Part shown: positions 43,489-52,168 of the stretch, in pieces
Layout: each line of letters opens with the position of its first letter
Numbering within the stretch: position 1 is the stretch's first letter
From: Streptomyces antibioticus
Lineage (GTDB): Bacteria; Actinomycetota; Actinomycetes; Streptomycetales; Streptomycetaceae
Assembly (NCBI RefSeq): GCF_002019855.1
Contig: NZ_CM007717.1
Coordinates: 3,869,636 to 3,933,635, forward strand
Length of the DNA stretch: 64,000 bases
Direction of reading: 5' to 3'
The notes under the pieces: model-generated
Told to the model about the DNA's origin: nothing
Seen by the model: the letters and a program-made list of their open reading frames with translations, nothing else
Databases searched by the model: none
Program-made: the position numbers and the translations under genes

Positions 43489-43683
43489 ATGAGCACCGAG
43501 ATCACCTGGGAAGACCCCTACTGCGGCGAAGGCAACAACTGCTTCCGCATAGGCACCGACCCCACCGGCAACGCCTACATAGCCGTCACCGGCCAGGAAG
43601 ACGCCCCCCTCACCGACACCCACGAGGCTCTCCGCGCCCTCATCCTCAACATCAAGGCAGGCAAAGCCGACCACCTGCTGTGA
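43489..43683 (+). CDS. DUF397-like small protein
   Basis: 64 residues. ITWEDPYCGEGNNCFRI and the ending ALILNIKAGKADHLL follow the DUF397 plan (W...GGNCVEV...VKAGE) but diverge strongly in the middle. The position right after a WhiJ-like HTH gene supports the same partner role as the copies at 29.2-29.6 kb. Confidence 0.75.
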   Translation: MSTEITWEDPYCGEGNNCFRIGTDPTGNAYIAVTGQEDAPLTDTHEALRALILNIKAGKADHLL

Positions 43684-43705
43684 ACGGCAGTGCTCGCCAG
43701 GGCAG

Positions 43706-43927
43706 TTAATCCTGACCCGCGTCCCTGGTCAGCGCGGCCAATAGCTCGGGGTCGGCGTGGATCTCCGCCGTGTGCTGCCAGGCGGTGAGGAGTTGGGCGA
43801 TGGACGCGTCCTTGTCGGCGGAGTCCGGCGCCCCCAACGCGTCGGAGAGTTCGGCGGTGAAGACCTGGACGTCAGCCTCGGGCAGGAAGCGGACCCACGG
43901 GAAGGGGACAGGGTTCTCTGGGGGCAT
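43706..43927 (-). CDS. Small hypothetical protein
   Basis: 73 residues, no recognised family. WVRFLPEADVQVFTAELSDAL and the helical remainder look soluble and acidic. The position beside the WhiJ-type module and the size fit an antitoxin-like companion, but no partner is seen. ATG 43927, TAA stop. Confidence 0.65.
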   Translation of the reverse strand: MPPENPVPFPWVRFLPEADVQVFTAELSDALGAPDSADKDASIAQLLTAWQHTAEIHADPELLAALTRDAGQD

Positions 43928-44002
43928 GGCGTCGAAAGTACGTCGGCAGCTACCGCATTCGCCGCGTCCGGCACCGCGCTCACCCGAACGAGCGCCCCCC
44001 GC

Positions 44003-44566
44003 TCACGACACCTCCGGCTCCCCGTCCGTGGACAGGCGGCCGTGGAGGTGGACGTCTCGGTACGCGTCGCGGCGGTTGGCCTGCCACATCGCGCCTCGTA
44101 GCGTGCCCTCGGGGCGGAATCCGCAGTGTTCCGCTATGCGGCAGGACGCCTCGTGGCCCAGGGCGTGGCCGAGTTCCAGGCGGTGGAGGCCGAGGTCGGT
44201 GAAGGCCCAGTGGGACGCGAGGAGGAGGGAGCGGGTGGCGACGTGGCGGCCGCGGGCCTCCGGGAGGACCCAGTAGCCGACCCGGGCCACGCTGATCACC
44301 CGGTCGATCGCGTGGACGCCGATCTGGCCGAGGACCGCCCCGTCGGCCGCGTCCGTGACGCAGAAGGTCATGCCCGTGCCGGCGGACATGTCCGCCGCCC
44401 TCGCCTCCAGCGCGGCCCGGGCGCTCGCGAGGTCGGTGATCGTCCGCAGCGGGGTGTTCCAGCGCCGGAAGTCCTCGTCGGCGTGCCCGCGCAGCCACGC
44501 GTCGACGTCACCGGGGTCCTCCGGGTCCCAGGGGCGAAGCAGCAGGTCATGGCCGTGGAGAATCAT
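44003..44566 (-). CDS. GNAT-family acetyltransferase (RimJ/RimL type)
   Basis: 187 residues. LLLRPWDPEDPGDVDAWL at the N-terminus, GYWVLPEARGRHVATRSLLL (CoA loop, Q/R-x-x-G-x variant) and LELGHALGHEASCRIAEHCGF are the RimJ/RimL pattern. It acetylates N-terminal amines, antibiotics or small molecules. Single gene; the 75-base gap upstream of 44003 is bare. Confidence 0.9.
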   Translation of the reverse strand: MILHGHDLLLRPWDPEDPGDVDAWLRGHADEDFRRWNTPLRTITDLASARAALEARAADMSAGTGMTFCVTDAADGAVLGQIGVHAIDRVISVARVGYWVLPEARGRHVATRSLLLASHWAFTDLGLHRLELGHALGHEASCRIAEHCGFRPEGTLRGAMWQANRRDAYRDVHLHGRLSTDGEPEVS

Positions 44567-44589
44567 CCCGCCATTGAAACACCCGGCCC

Positions 44590-44985
44590 TTACGCCGGGC
44601 CGAACACCGGTACCCCCTCCCGGAACCGCACCTCCAGCACCATCCCCGCCCGCAGCGCACACACCCCCACGTCCACCACCTCCGTCGACATCCGCGGCCC
44701 CTCCGCGAGGTCGACCACGGCGGCGACGTACGGCGTGCGCTCCCCGAAGGGCGGCAGGTCGCTGCGGTGGACGACGGACCAGGTGTAGAGCGTGGCCCGG
44801 CCGCTGGCGTTCTCCCAGGTCACGGACTCGCTCCAGCAGTACGGGCAGAACTCCCGGGGGTAGTGGTGGGCCCGCCCGCAGTCCCCGCAGCGCCGGATCA
44901 GCAGCCGGCCCTCCGCCGCCGCGTCCCAGTACGCGCGCGTGAAGGCGTCCGCCTCGGGAAGGTCGTACCGCCGTGTCCCGGCCAT
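44590..44985 (-). CDS. DUF35 / zinc-ribbon OB-fold protein, second copy
   Basis: 131 residues: N-terminal helix (LPEADAFTRAYWDAAAEGRL), zinc ribbon RRCGDCGRAHHYPREFCPYC and an OB-fold. It is a paralogue of the 26.6-kb protein and a candidate partner for the lone Ltp thiolase at 38.8 kb. Start ATG 44985 (GGGAGG upstream; GTG 44991 also possible). It follows the DoxX-like gene by 20 bases in a two-gene unit under the 45457 palindrome. Confidence 0.88.
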   Translation of the reverse strand: MAGTRRYDLPEADAFTRAYWDAAAEGRLLIRRCGDCGRAHHYPREFCPYCWSESVTWENASGRATLYTWSVVHRSDLPPFGERTPYVAAVVDLAEGPRMSTEVVDVGVCALRAGMVLEVRFREGVPVFGPA

Positions 44986-45005
44986 CGTCACCACCGCCTC
45001 CCCGG

Positions 45006-45452
45006 TCAGAACCACCCCAGCGCACTGTCCACCGACCATGTCTGCCACGCCATCCCGCCCAGGCCGACGAGCGAGATCAGCGCCATCATCCCGTTCTGCC
45101 CCTGCTCGGCCCAGTCATGGATCATGAGGACGAGATAGATCAGGTTGAGGAGCAGCCCGGCCGCCAGGGCGATCGGCGTGAGGAAGCCGAGGACCAGACC
45201 CAGCCCGAGGGCCAGTTCGGCGTAGAGGACGACGTACGCCATCACGCGCGGGCGCGGCCGTACGACCACCCCGAAACCCGAACGGACCGCGTTCCAGCGG
45301 TGCTTGGCCGCGATCTCCGCCGCCCAGGCGATACCGCCGCCCTCGAACCAGCTCCGCTTGTCCTTGTGCCGCCAGCTCTCCAGCCACCACAGCCCGAGCC
45401 CGATCCGCAGGACGGCCAGCCATTCCGCACCCGTGAGCCAGATAGCGTCCAT
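45006..45452 (-). CDS. DoxX/DoxD-like four-helix membrane protein
   Basis: 148 residues with about four hydrophobic segments (AVLRIGLGLWWLES, VLYAELALGLGLVLGFL, LAAGLLLNLIYLVLM, MALISLVGLGGMAW). DoxX/DoxD proteins are quinone-linked membrane redox subunits. The regulon palindrome lies four bases before the ATG and contains a TACCGT -10 candidate, so the mRNA may be leaderless and the operator would cover the promoter core. Confidence 0.82.
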   Translation of the reverse strand: MDAIWLTGAEWLAVLRIGLGLWWLESWRHKDKRSWFEGGGIAWAAEIAAKHRWNAVRSGFGVVVRPRPRVMAYVVLYAELALGLGLVLGFLTPIALAAGLLLNLIYLVLMIHDWAEQGQNGMMALISLVGLGGMAWQTWSVDSALGWF

Positions 45453-45456
45453 GGAT

Positions 45457-45471
45457 CTGACGGTACGTCAG
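45457..45471. promoter_or_regulatory. Regulon palindrome at the DoxX start
   Basis: CTGACGGTACGTCAG with flanking GAT/ATC extending the symmetry. It lies directly upstream of the DoxX-like ATG and 147 bases from the divergent flavin monooxygenase gene. The gap up to 45618 shows nothing else. Confidence 0.77.
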
Positions 45472-45618
45472 ATCCAGCACACCGGGAAGCCCCGCCTCCA
45501 CGACCGGGTGAAGTACGTCACCGGTCCCACCCACCGCTCCCCCAAGCGTGATCGATCCGCAACCAATTCCGGTCTTGACCGAGACCCATCAACCGCGCAC
45601 GTGATTACGCTCGCGCTC

Positions 45619-46836
45619 ATGGAAGACTCCGCACCGCCCGAGCCCGGCAACGGGCCCACCCCCGCTCCCGTGGCGACCACCAGCGCCGCTCCCGCCGCGA
45701 ACCCCGCCGACCGCCCGGTCTACGTGGTCGGCGGCGGCCCCGGCGGGCTCGCCGTCGCGCACGCCCTGCGCGCCCGGGGGATACGCGCGGTCGTGGTGGA
45801 GAAGGCCGAGGTCGGAGCGTCCTGGAGCCGCCACTACGACCGGCTGCGGCTGCACACCACCCGGCGGACCTCCGCCCTCCCCGGGCTGAAGATGCCCCGC
45901 CGCTTCGGGCGTTGGGCCAAGCGGGACGACGTGGTGCGGTACCTGGAGAAGTACGCCGAGGTCCATGAGCTGGAGATCATCACCGGCGTCGAGGTCTCCC
46001 GGATCGAGCGCTCGGCCGACGGCACCGGCTGGCTGCTGCACGGCACCGGCGGACGGGAGCTGACCGGCGCGGCGGTCGTCGTCGCCACCGGCTACAACCA
46101 CACCCCGCACCTGCCGGACTGGCCGGGCCGCGAGACCTACGACGGCGACCTCGCGCACGCCGCCGCCTACCGTGACGGCACCCCGTACGCGGGCCGGGAC
46201 GTGCTCGTCGTCGGCGTCGGCAACACCGGCGCCGAGATCGCCGTCGACCTGGTGGAGCACGGGGCGTCCCGGGTCCGGCTGGCGGTCCGCACGGTCCCGC
46301 ACATCGTCCGCCGCTCGACCGCCGGCTGGCCCGCCCAGTACAGCGGCATCCTGGTCCGGCGGCTGCCCGTCGGCCTGGTCGACCGGATCTGCCGGGTCAT
46401 GGCGCTGACCCTGCCCGACCTCTCCGCGCAGGGGCTGCCGCGCCCCGACAGCGGGCTCTACACCCGGGCCCGGGAGGGCGCGATCCCGGTGCAGGACGTC
46501 GGTCTGATCGACGGTGTGCGCAAGGGCCGTATCGAGGTGGTCGCCGCCGTGGACGCCTTCGAGGAGGGCGGCAAGGTGCTCCTCGCGGACGGCACCCGGA
46601 TCTCGCCGGACGCCGTGGTCGCCGCAACCGGTTACGTCCGCGCCCTGGAGCCCCTGGTCGGTCATCTCGGCGTGCTCGACGAGCGCGGCCTGCCCCTCGC
46701 GCACGGACCGCAGTCCCCGGCCAACGCGCCCGGCCTGTACTTCACCGGGTTCACCACACCCATCAGCGGCACCCTGCGCGAGCTGGGCATCGACGCGGAA
46801 CGGATCGCCAAGGCCGTGCGCCGGCAGTTCCGGTGA
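45619..46836 (+). CDS. FAD-dependent monooxygenase (CzcO/flavin-containing type)
   Basis: 405 residues. Two dinucleotide folds: FAD site VVGGGPGGLAVA (about 36-47) and NADPH site VVGVGNTGAEIAV (about 197-209), plus VVVATGYNHTPHLPDW between them. This fits flavin-containing or Baeyer-Villiger-like monooxygenases. The 30-residue N-terminal Pro/Ala extension is unusual. ATG 45619; the in-frame GTG 45601 would add six residues. A TACGCT -10 candidate is close by. Divergent from the DoxX-like gene and possibly under the same palindrome. Confidence 0.88.
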   Translation: MEDSAPPEPGNGPTPAPVATTSAAPAANPADRPVYVVGGGPGGLAVAHALRARGIRAVVVEKAEVGASWSRHYDRLRLHTTRRTSALPGLKMPRRFGRWAKRDDVVRYLEKYAEVHELEIITGVEVSRIERSADGTGWLLHGTGGRELTGAAVVVATGYNHTPHLPDWPGRETYDGDLAHAAAYRDGTPYAGRDVLVVGVGNTGAEIAVDLVEHGASRVRLAVRTVPHIVRRSTAGWPAQYSGILVRRLPVGLVDRICRVMALTLPDLSAQGLPRPDSGLYTRAREGAIPVQDVGLIDGVRKGRIEVVAAVDAFEEGGKVLLADGTRISPDAVVAATGYVRALEPLVGHLGVLDERGLPLAHGPQSPANAPGLYFTGFTTPISGTLRELGIDAERIAKAVRRQFR

Positions 46837-46988
46837 CACCCCGCGGCGACCAACTCCGTTAGCCGCCAACCCACTTACTCGTGCGCCGAATGTGACCCGA
46901 GCGTTGTCCCGTGCCCGGGCGCGGAGCCAGAATGTGAGCCCTGTTCATCTTTCCGGCTCCGCCCGCCCCTCTCCCACGGAGGCCGCAC

Positions 46989-48512
46989 GTGGCAAGTGAA
47001 AGACCGCACACGGCAAGTGAAAGACCCCTCTCCCGTCGCTCCCTGCTCGGCCGGACCGCCGCCGTCACGGCCGTGGCCGCCGGCGCGACCGCCCTGACCG
47101 CGGCCTCGGCCGGTACGGCCGCCGCGGCCTCCCGGGACGTGGACGTCGCGATCGTCGGCGCCGGTCTGGCCGGTCTCACCGCGGCCAACGACCTGGTCGC
47201 CGCCGGGCGGACGGTCGCCGTCCTGGAGGCCCGCGACCGCGTCGGCGGCCGGGTGCTCGGCCTCACCCTGCCGAACGGCGAAGTCACCGAGGGCGGCGGC
47301 GAGTTCATCGGCCCCACCCAGACCCGTATCAAGGCCCTCGCCGACTCCCTCGGCGTACGGACCTTCGCCACCTACAACACCGGCAACAACCTCCTCTACA
47401 AGGACGGCAGGAAGACCCCGTACGCCACCGACGGCCTGCTCGGCTCGGTCCCGCCGGTCGACGTCGCCGGACTCGCCAACGCGGCCGCCGTACAGGCCGC
47501 GTTGGACGACATGGCCGGGCAGGTGCCGGTCGACGCGCCCTGGACCGCCGCCAAGGCGGAGGAATGGGACCGGCAGACCTTCGAGACCTGGCTGCGCGCC
47601 CACGCCGTCGTCCCGTCGGCCAAGTTCCTGCTGGACGTGGCCTGTACGTCGATCTTCTCGGCCGAGCCGCGTGAACTCTCCCTGCTGTTCGTGCTGTTCT
47701 ACATCGCCGCCGCCGGAGAGCCGGGCACGCCGGGCACGTTGGAGCGGCTGACCGAGACCGCGAACGGCGCCCAGGAACTGCGGTTCACCGGCGGTTCGCA
47801 GCAGGTGCCGGAGAAACTGGCCGCCACCCTCGGCGACCGCGTGGTCCTCAACGCCCCGGTGCGCACGATCACCCGGTCCGGCGGCGGTTCGTACGTCGTG
47901 ACGGCGGACGGCGTCACCGTCACGGCGAAGCGGGTCGTGGTCGCCGTACCCCCGCCGCTGGCGGCCCGGATCTCCTACGACCCGCTGCTGCCGGCCGCCC
48001 GGGACCAGCTCACCCAGCGGCTGCCGATGGCCTCGGTCGGCAAAGCGATCGCCGTCTACGACACCCCCTTCTGGCGGGCGGACGGACTCAACGGCCAAGT
48101 GGTGAGCGACACCGGGGTGATCAGCTCCACCTTCGACAACTCCCCGCCGGACGCCTCCTTCGGCGCGCTGATGGGCTTCATCGAGGCCGACCGGGCACGC
48201 GAGCTGGACGCGGCGGGCGAGGCGGAGGTCAGGGCGGCCGTCCTCAAGGACTACGTGACCTACTTCGGCCCGAAAGCCGCCTCCCCCACGGCGTTCGTCC
48301 TGCAACGCTGGAACAACGAGCGTTACACCCGGGGCGGCCCCGTCTCCATCGCCGCGCCCGGCGTCCTGACCCGGTACGGGCGCGCGCTGCGCGAGCCGGT
48401 CGGCGGCATCCACTGGGCCGGGACGGAGACCTCCGTCCACTGGATGGGGTTCATGGACGGCGCGGTGCGGTCGGGCGAGCGGGTGGCGAAGGAGGTGCTG
48501 GCCGCCCTGTAG
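46989..48512 (+). CDS. Tat-exported flavin monoamine oxidase
   Basis: 507-residue FAD amine oxidase. A twin-arginine signal (LSRRSLLGRTA, residues about 14-24) with a hydrophobic Ala-rich segment indicates export in folded form. It has VGAGLAGLTAAN, RVGGRV and the C-terminal HWAGTETSVHWMGFMDGA. It oxidises primary amines to aldehydes, NH3 and H2O2 outside the membrane. GGAGG precedes GTG 46989. The first codons repeat a GGCAAGTGAAAGACC unit (ASERP twice), possibly a recent duplication. Confidence 0.92.
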   Translation: MASERPHTASERPLSRRSLLGRTAAVTAVAAGATALTAASAGTAAAASRDVDVAIVGAGLAGLTAANDLVAAGRTVAVLEARDRVGGRVLGLTLPNGEVTEGGGEFIGPTQTRIKALADSLGVRTFATYNTGNNLLYKDGRKTPYATDGLLGSVPPVDVAGLANAAAVQAALDDMAGQVPVDAPWTAAKAEEWDRQTFETWLRAHAVVPSAKFLLDVACTSIFSAEPRELSLLFVLFYIAAAGEPGTPGTLERLTETANGAQELRFTGGSQQVPEKLAATLGDRVVLNAPVRTITRSGGGSYVVTADGVTVTAKRVVVAVPPPLAARISYDPLLPAARDQLTQRLPMASVGKAIAVYDTPFWRADGLNGQVVSDTGVISSTFDNSPPDASFGALMGFIEADRARELDAAGEAEVRAAVLKDYVTYFGPKAASPTAFVLQRWNNERYTRGGPVSIAAPGVLTRYGRALREPVGGIHWAGTETSVHWMGFMDGAVRSGERVAKEVLAAL

Positions 48513-48569
48513 GGCGGCCGTCCCGCCGGTGCGACCACCCGTTCGTCCTTTCTGTGTGCACACCCATTC

Positions 48570-48608
48570 CTGACACTCTGTCAGTTCTGTAATCTGACAG
48601 AGCGTCAG
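48570..48608. promoter_or_regulatory. Two regulon palindromes upstream of the ADP-forming acyl-CoA ligase
   Basis: CTGACACTCTGTCAG (48570-48584) and CTGACAGAGCGTCAG (48594-48608), centres 24 bp apart. Outer arms CTGAC/GTCAG are intact; the inner bases vary most in the whole set. Confidence 0.7.
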
Positions 48609-48659
48609 TTACTTGGCGGTCACAGTGCAGTTCCAGTCACACAGGAGCGGGGCGGACCG

Positions 48660-50885
48660 ATGCTTGGATCAACCCACGGCACCCTCACCACCGACTCCCG
48701 CCGGGCCCGTGTCCTCGCCTGCGGCGAGCAGCCCGGTCCGGCCGTGCACGGGCGGCCGGGCGACGCGGACGACCTCGACGTCAGCGGCCGTCCGCTGTAC
48801 GCCGACACCCCCGATCTGGACCGGTTCTTCCGGCCCGGGTCGGTCGCGGTCGTCGGCGCCTCGGACACCGAGGGCCGCCCGAACACCGGCGTCACCCGGC
48901 AACTGGTGCGCTGGGCCGAGCGGGTGGGGGCCCGGCTGCACCCGGTGCATCCCACCCGCACCTCGGTCTTCGGCATCCCCTGCGTCCCCTCGGTGACCGA
49001 GCTGCCCGAACAGGTCGACGTGGCCGTGCTGTTGGTGGCCGATCCGCTGCCGGTGATCGAGCGGCTCGCGGAGGCGAAGGTGCGGTTCGTGGTCGTCTTC
49101 GCCTCCGGTTTCGCGGAGACCGGCGAGGCGGGGGCCGCCGCGCAGGCCCGGCTCACGGCGGCGGTGCGGCGCTCCGGGATGCGGCTGCTCGGGCCCAACA
49201 CCAACCTCAACGCCTTCGAGTTGTTCCGCGACGACCTGAAGGGCCCGGCCATCGCGCTGATCACCCAGTCCGGGCACCAGGGCCGTCCGGTCTTCGCCCT
49301 CCAGGAGAACGGCGTCCGCCTCTCCCACTGGGCGCCGACCGGCAACGAGGCCGATCTGGAGACCGCCGACTTCCTCTCCTACTTCGCCGAACACGCCGAC
49401 GTCGGCGCCATCGCCGCCTATGTCGAGGGACTCAAGGACGGGCGTGCCTTCCTGCTCGCCGCCGACCGGGCCGCCCGGCGCGGGGTGCCGGTGGTCGCGG
49501 TGAAGGTCGGCCGCACCGAGACCGGCGCCCGCACCGCCGCCTCCCACACCGGGAAACTGACCGGCGCCGACGAGGTCGTGGACGCCGCGATGCGCCAGTT
49601 CGGGGTGATCCGCGTCGACGGCCTCGACGAACTCCAGGACACCGCGGCCCTGTTGGCGCGGGCCAGGCCGCCGCAGGCCGACGGGGTCGTCGTCTACTCG
49701 ATCTCGGGCGGCACCGGCGCGCACGCGGCCGACCTCGCGACGGCGGCGGGGCTGCGGCTGCCGGTGTTCTCACCGGCCCGCCAGGCCGAACTGCACCAGT
49801 GGATCCCCGAGTACCTGAACGTGGCCAACCCGGTGGACAACGGCGGCCATCCGGTGGGCGACTGGCGCGGCCGGAAGATCATCGACACGATCCTCGCCGA
49901 TCCGGCCGTGGGCGTCCTGATCTGTCCGATCACCGGCCCGTTCCCGCCGCTCAGCGACCGTCTCGTCCAGGACCTGGTGGACGCGGCCGAGCACACGGAC
50001 AAGCTGGTGTGCGTGGTGTGGGGCTCCCCGGTGGGCACGGAGGCCGCGTACCGGGAAGTCCTGCTCGGTTCCTCGCGGGTGGCCACCTTCCGCACCCTCG
50101 CCAACTGCGTCGCGGCGGTCCGCGCCTTCCTCGACCACCACCGCTTCGTCCGCGACTACCGCTCCCCCTTCGACCAGGCGCCGCGCACCCCGTCGCCGTC
50201 CTGCCGCAAGGCGCGGATGCTGATGCGGCCGGGCCATCAGCTCAGCGAGCACGCGGCGAAACAGCTCCTGCGCGCCTACGGCATCCGGGTCCCGCGCGAG
50301 CAGCTCGTCACCAGCGCGGCGGCCGCCGTCCGGGCGGCGGGGCTGGTCGGCTATCCGGTGGTGATGAAGGCGTCCGGCGGCCAGATCGCCCACAAGACCG
50401 AACTGGGCCTGGTGAAGATCGGCCTGACCTCGGCCAGCCAGGTCCGCGACGCCTACCGCGAGCTGACCGACATCGCCCGCTACGAGGACGTCGGCCTGGA
50501 CGGTGTCCTGGTGTGCCAGATGGTCGAGCGGGGCGTGGAGATGTTCGTCGGCGTCACCCACGACGACCTGTTCGGGCCGACGGTGACGGTCGGGCTCGGC
50601 GGGGTGCTGGTGGAGGTCCTGCGGGACACCGCGGTGCGCGTCCCGCCGTTCGGCGAGGACCAGGCCCGCGCGATGGCGGCCGAACTGCGCGGCCGGGCCC
50701 TGCTGGACGGCGTCCGCGGCCGTCCCCCGGCCGACCTGGACGCGCTCGTCGAGGTGATCCTTCGGGTGCAGCGGATGGCGCTGGAGCTGGGCGACGACCT
50801 CGCCGAACTCGACATCAACCCGCTGATGGTGCTGCCCCGGGGGCAGGGCGCGGTGGCCCTGGACGCGCTGGCGGTGTGCCGGTGA
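48660..50885 (+). CDS. ADP-forming acyl-CoA ligase (acetyl-CoA synthetase-like, fused alpha-beta)
   Basis: 741 residues. The N-terminal half is a CoA-binding/ligase-CoA region (FFRPGSVAVVGASDTEGRP at about 56-74, PSVTELPEQVDVAVLLV, SHTGKLTGADEVVDAA). The C-terminal third is an ATP-grasp domain (YGIRVPREQLV, GYPVVMKASGGQIAHKTELG, ELDINPLMV). It would activate an acid to its CoA ester with ADP release, or work in reverse. GAGCGGGGCGG precedes ATG 48660. Its stop overlaps the crotonase start (GTGA): a two-gene unit under two palindromes. Confidence 0.92.
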   Translation: MLGSTHGTLTTDSRRARVLACGEQPGPAVHGRPGDADDLDVSGRPLYADTPDLDRFFRPGSVAVVGASDTEGRPNTGVTRQLVRWAERVGARLHPVHPTRTSVFGIPCVPSVTELPEQVDVAVLLVADPLPVIERLAEAKVRFVVVFASGFAETGEAGAAAQARLTAAVRRSGMRLLGPNTNLNAFELFRDDLKGPAIALITQSGHQGRPVFALQENGVRLSHWAPTGNEADLETADFLSYFAEHADVGAIAAYVEGLKDGRAFLLAADRAARRGVPVVAVKVGRTETGARTAASHTGKLTGADEVVDAAMRQFGVIRVDGLDELQDTAALLARARPPQADGVVVYSISGGTGAHAADLATAAGLRLPVFSPARQAELHQWIPEYLNVANPVDNGGHPVGDWRGRKIIDTILADPAVGVLICPITGPFPPLSDRLVQDLVDAAEHTDKLVCVVWGSPVGTEAAYREVLLGSSRVATFRTLANCVAAVRAFLDHHRFVRDYRSPFDQAPRTPSPSCRKARMLMRPGHQLSEHAAKQLLRAYGIRVPREQLVTSAAAAVRAAGLVGYPVVMKASGGQIAHKTELGLVKIGLTSASQVRDAYRELTDIARYEDVGLDGVLVCQMVERGVEMFVGVTHDDLFGPTVTVGLGGVLVEVLRDTAVRVPPFGEDQARAMAAELRGRALLDGVRGRPPADLDALVEVILRVQRMALELGDDLAELDINPLMVLPRGQGAVALDALAVCR

Positions 50886-52144
50886 CGCCGCCCGGCGCCG
50901 GGATCCTGGTCACGGTGGACGGCCATGTCACCCGCCTCACCCTCGACCGGCCCGAGGCCCTCAACGCCCTCACCCCCGCCCTGCGCGACGAGCTGATCGG
51001 CCTGCTCGCCGCCGCCTCCGCCGATCCGGACATCCGGGCGGTGATCCTCACGGGAACCGGCCGGGGCTTCTGCGCGGGCGCGGATCTGCGGGGCGGGGCG
51101 GGGGCGGGTGAGCGGGGGGCCGGGAGGCGCTTGGCCGAGGAGCGGGGGGCTGGAGAGCGCCTGGCCGAGGAACGCGTGGGCGGAGAGCGGAGGGCCGGGG
51201 AGCCCGTGGCCGAGGAGCGCGGGGCCCGAGAGCGCGTGGGCGGAGAGCGCGAGGCCGAGCAGCGCGGGGGCGGAGAGCGAAGGGCCGGGGAGCCCGTGGC
51301 CGAGGAGCGCGGGGCCCGAGAGCGCGTGGGCGGAGAGCGCGAGGCCGAGCAGCGCGGGGGCGGAGAGCGAAGGGCCGGAGAGCGCGAGGCCGAGCAGCGC
51401 GGGGCCCGAGAGCGCCTGGCCGAGCAGCACGTGGGCGGAGAGCGGAGGGCCGGGGAGCCCGTGGCCGAGCAGCGTGGGGCCGGAGAGCGCGTGGCCGCAC
51501 AGCGCGGCGCCGGGAAACCCGTAACCGAACAGCACCCGGCCCCAGAGCACGGCGCCGGGGAACCCGTAACCGAACAGCGCCTGGCCGGGGACGTGGCCCG
51601 GACTCTGCGGCTCGGCGCCCAGCGGCTGATCTCCGCCGTTCTCGACTGCGAGAAGCCGGTGATCGCCGCCGTGAACGGCACGGCGGCCGGGCTCGGCGTG
51701 CATCTCGCGCTCGCCTGCGATCTGGTGCTGGCCGCCGAATCGGCCCGTTTCATCGAGGTGTTCGTGCGCAGGGGCCTGGTCCCGGACGGCGGCGGCGCCT
51801 ATCTGCTGCCCCGGCTGATCGGCCCGCAGCGCGCCAAGGAGCTGATGTTCTTCGGCGACGCGCTCACCGCGGCGGACGCCGAACGCCTCGGTCTGGTCAA
51901 CCGGGTCGTCCCGGACGCCGACCTGCCGAAGACCGCCCACGACTGGGCCGCCCGGCTCGCCGCGGGCCCGACCCGCGCCCTGGCCCTGACCAAGCAGCTC
52001 GTCAACGCCTCCCTCGACACCGACCGCGCCACCGCCTTCGCGGCCGAGGCTGCCGCCCAGGAGATCAACATGACGACGGCGGACGCCCGGGAGGGCGTGG
52101 CGAGCTTCGTGGAACGGCGGGGGGCACGCTTCCGGGGCCGGTGA
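50882..52144 (+). CDS. Enoyl-CoA hydratase-family protein with 32-unit pentapeptide insertion
   Basis: 420 residues: a normal crotonase of about 260 residues split by a 160-residue repeat. Before the insertion: TLDRPEALNALTP and GFCAGADLR (first oxyanion loop). After it: VIAAVNGTAAGLGVHLALACD (second loop) and FVRRGLVPDGGGAYLLPRLIG. The insertion (residues 77-236) is 32 units of a five-residue motif like ERGAG, ERRAG or EPVAE and keeps the reading frame. It falls in the surface loop after CAGADL, so activity may survive. The catalytic Glu/Asp position lies in VPDGGG. Coupled to the ADP-forming ligase. Confidence 0.92.
   Translation: MTPPGAGILVTVDGHVTRLTLDRPEALNALTPALRDELIGLLAAASADPDIRAVILTGTGRGFCAGADLRGGAGAGERGAGRRLAEERGAGERLAEERVGGERRAGEPVAEERGARERVGGEREAEQRGGGERRAGEPVAEERGARERVGGEREAEQRGGGERRAGEREAEQRGARERLAEQHVGGERRAGEPVAEQRGAGERVAAQRGAGKPVTEQHPAPEHGAGEPVTEQRLAGDVARTLRLGAQRLISAVLDCEKPVIAAVNGTAAGLGVHLALACDLVLAAESARFIEVFVRRGLVPDGGGAYLLPRLIGPQRAKELMFFGDALTAADAERLGLVNRVVPDADLPKTAHDWAARLAAGPTRALALTKQLVNASLDTDRATAFAAEAAAQEINMTTADAREGVASFVERRGARFRGR
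51110..51589 (+). repeat. Intragenic 15-bp tandem repeat (32 copies) in the crotonase gene
   Basis: 480 bp in 15-bp units of the type GAGCGNNNGGCCGNN, translated as charged pentapeptides. It includes a 90-bp block (six units) duplicated in tandem at 51200-51289 and 51290-51379 with one base difference. Copy-number change in 15-bp steps would never shift the frame. Units decay toward the 3' end (HPAPE, KPVTE). Confidence 0.93.
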
Positions 52145-52168
52145 CCCCAGGGGGACTTCAGGGGGACT

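Noticed and set aside
50480..51940. A 486-codon minus-strand frame opposite the crotonase repeat
   Set aside because: The 15-bp repeat lacks stops in several frames on both strands, so open frames arise automatically; the plus frame has intact crotonase motifs on both sides.
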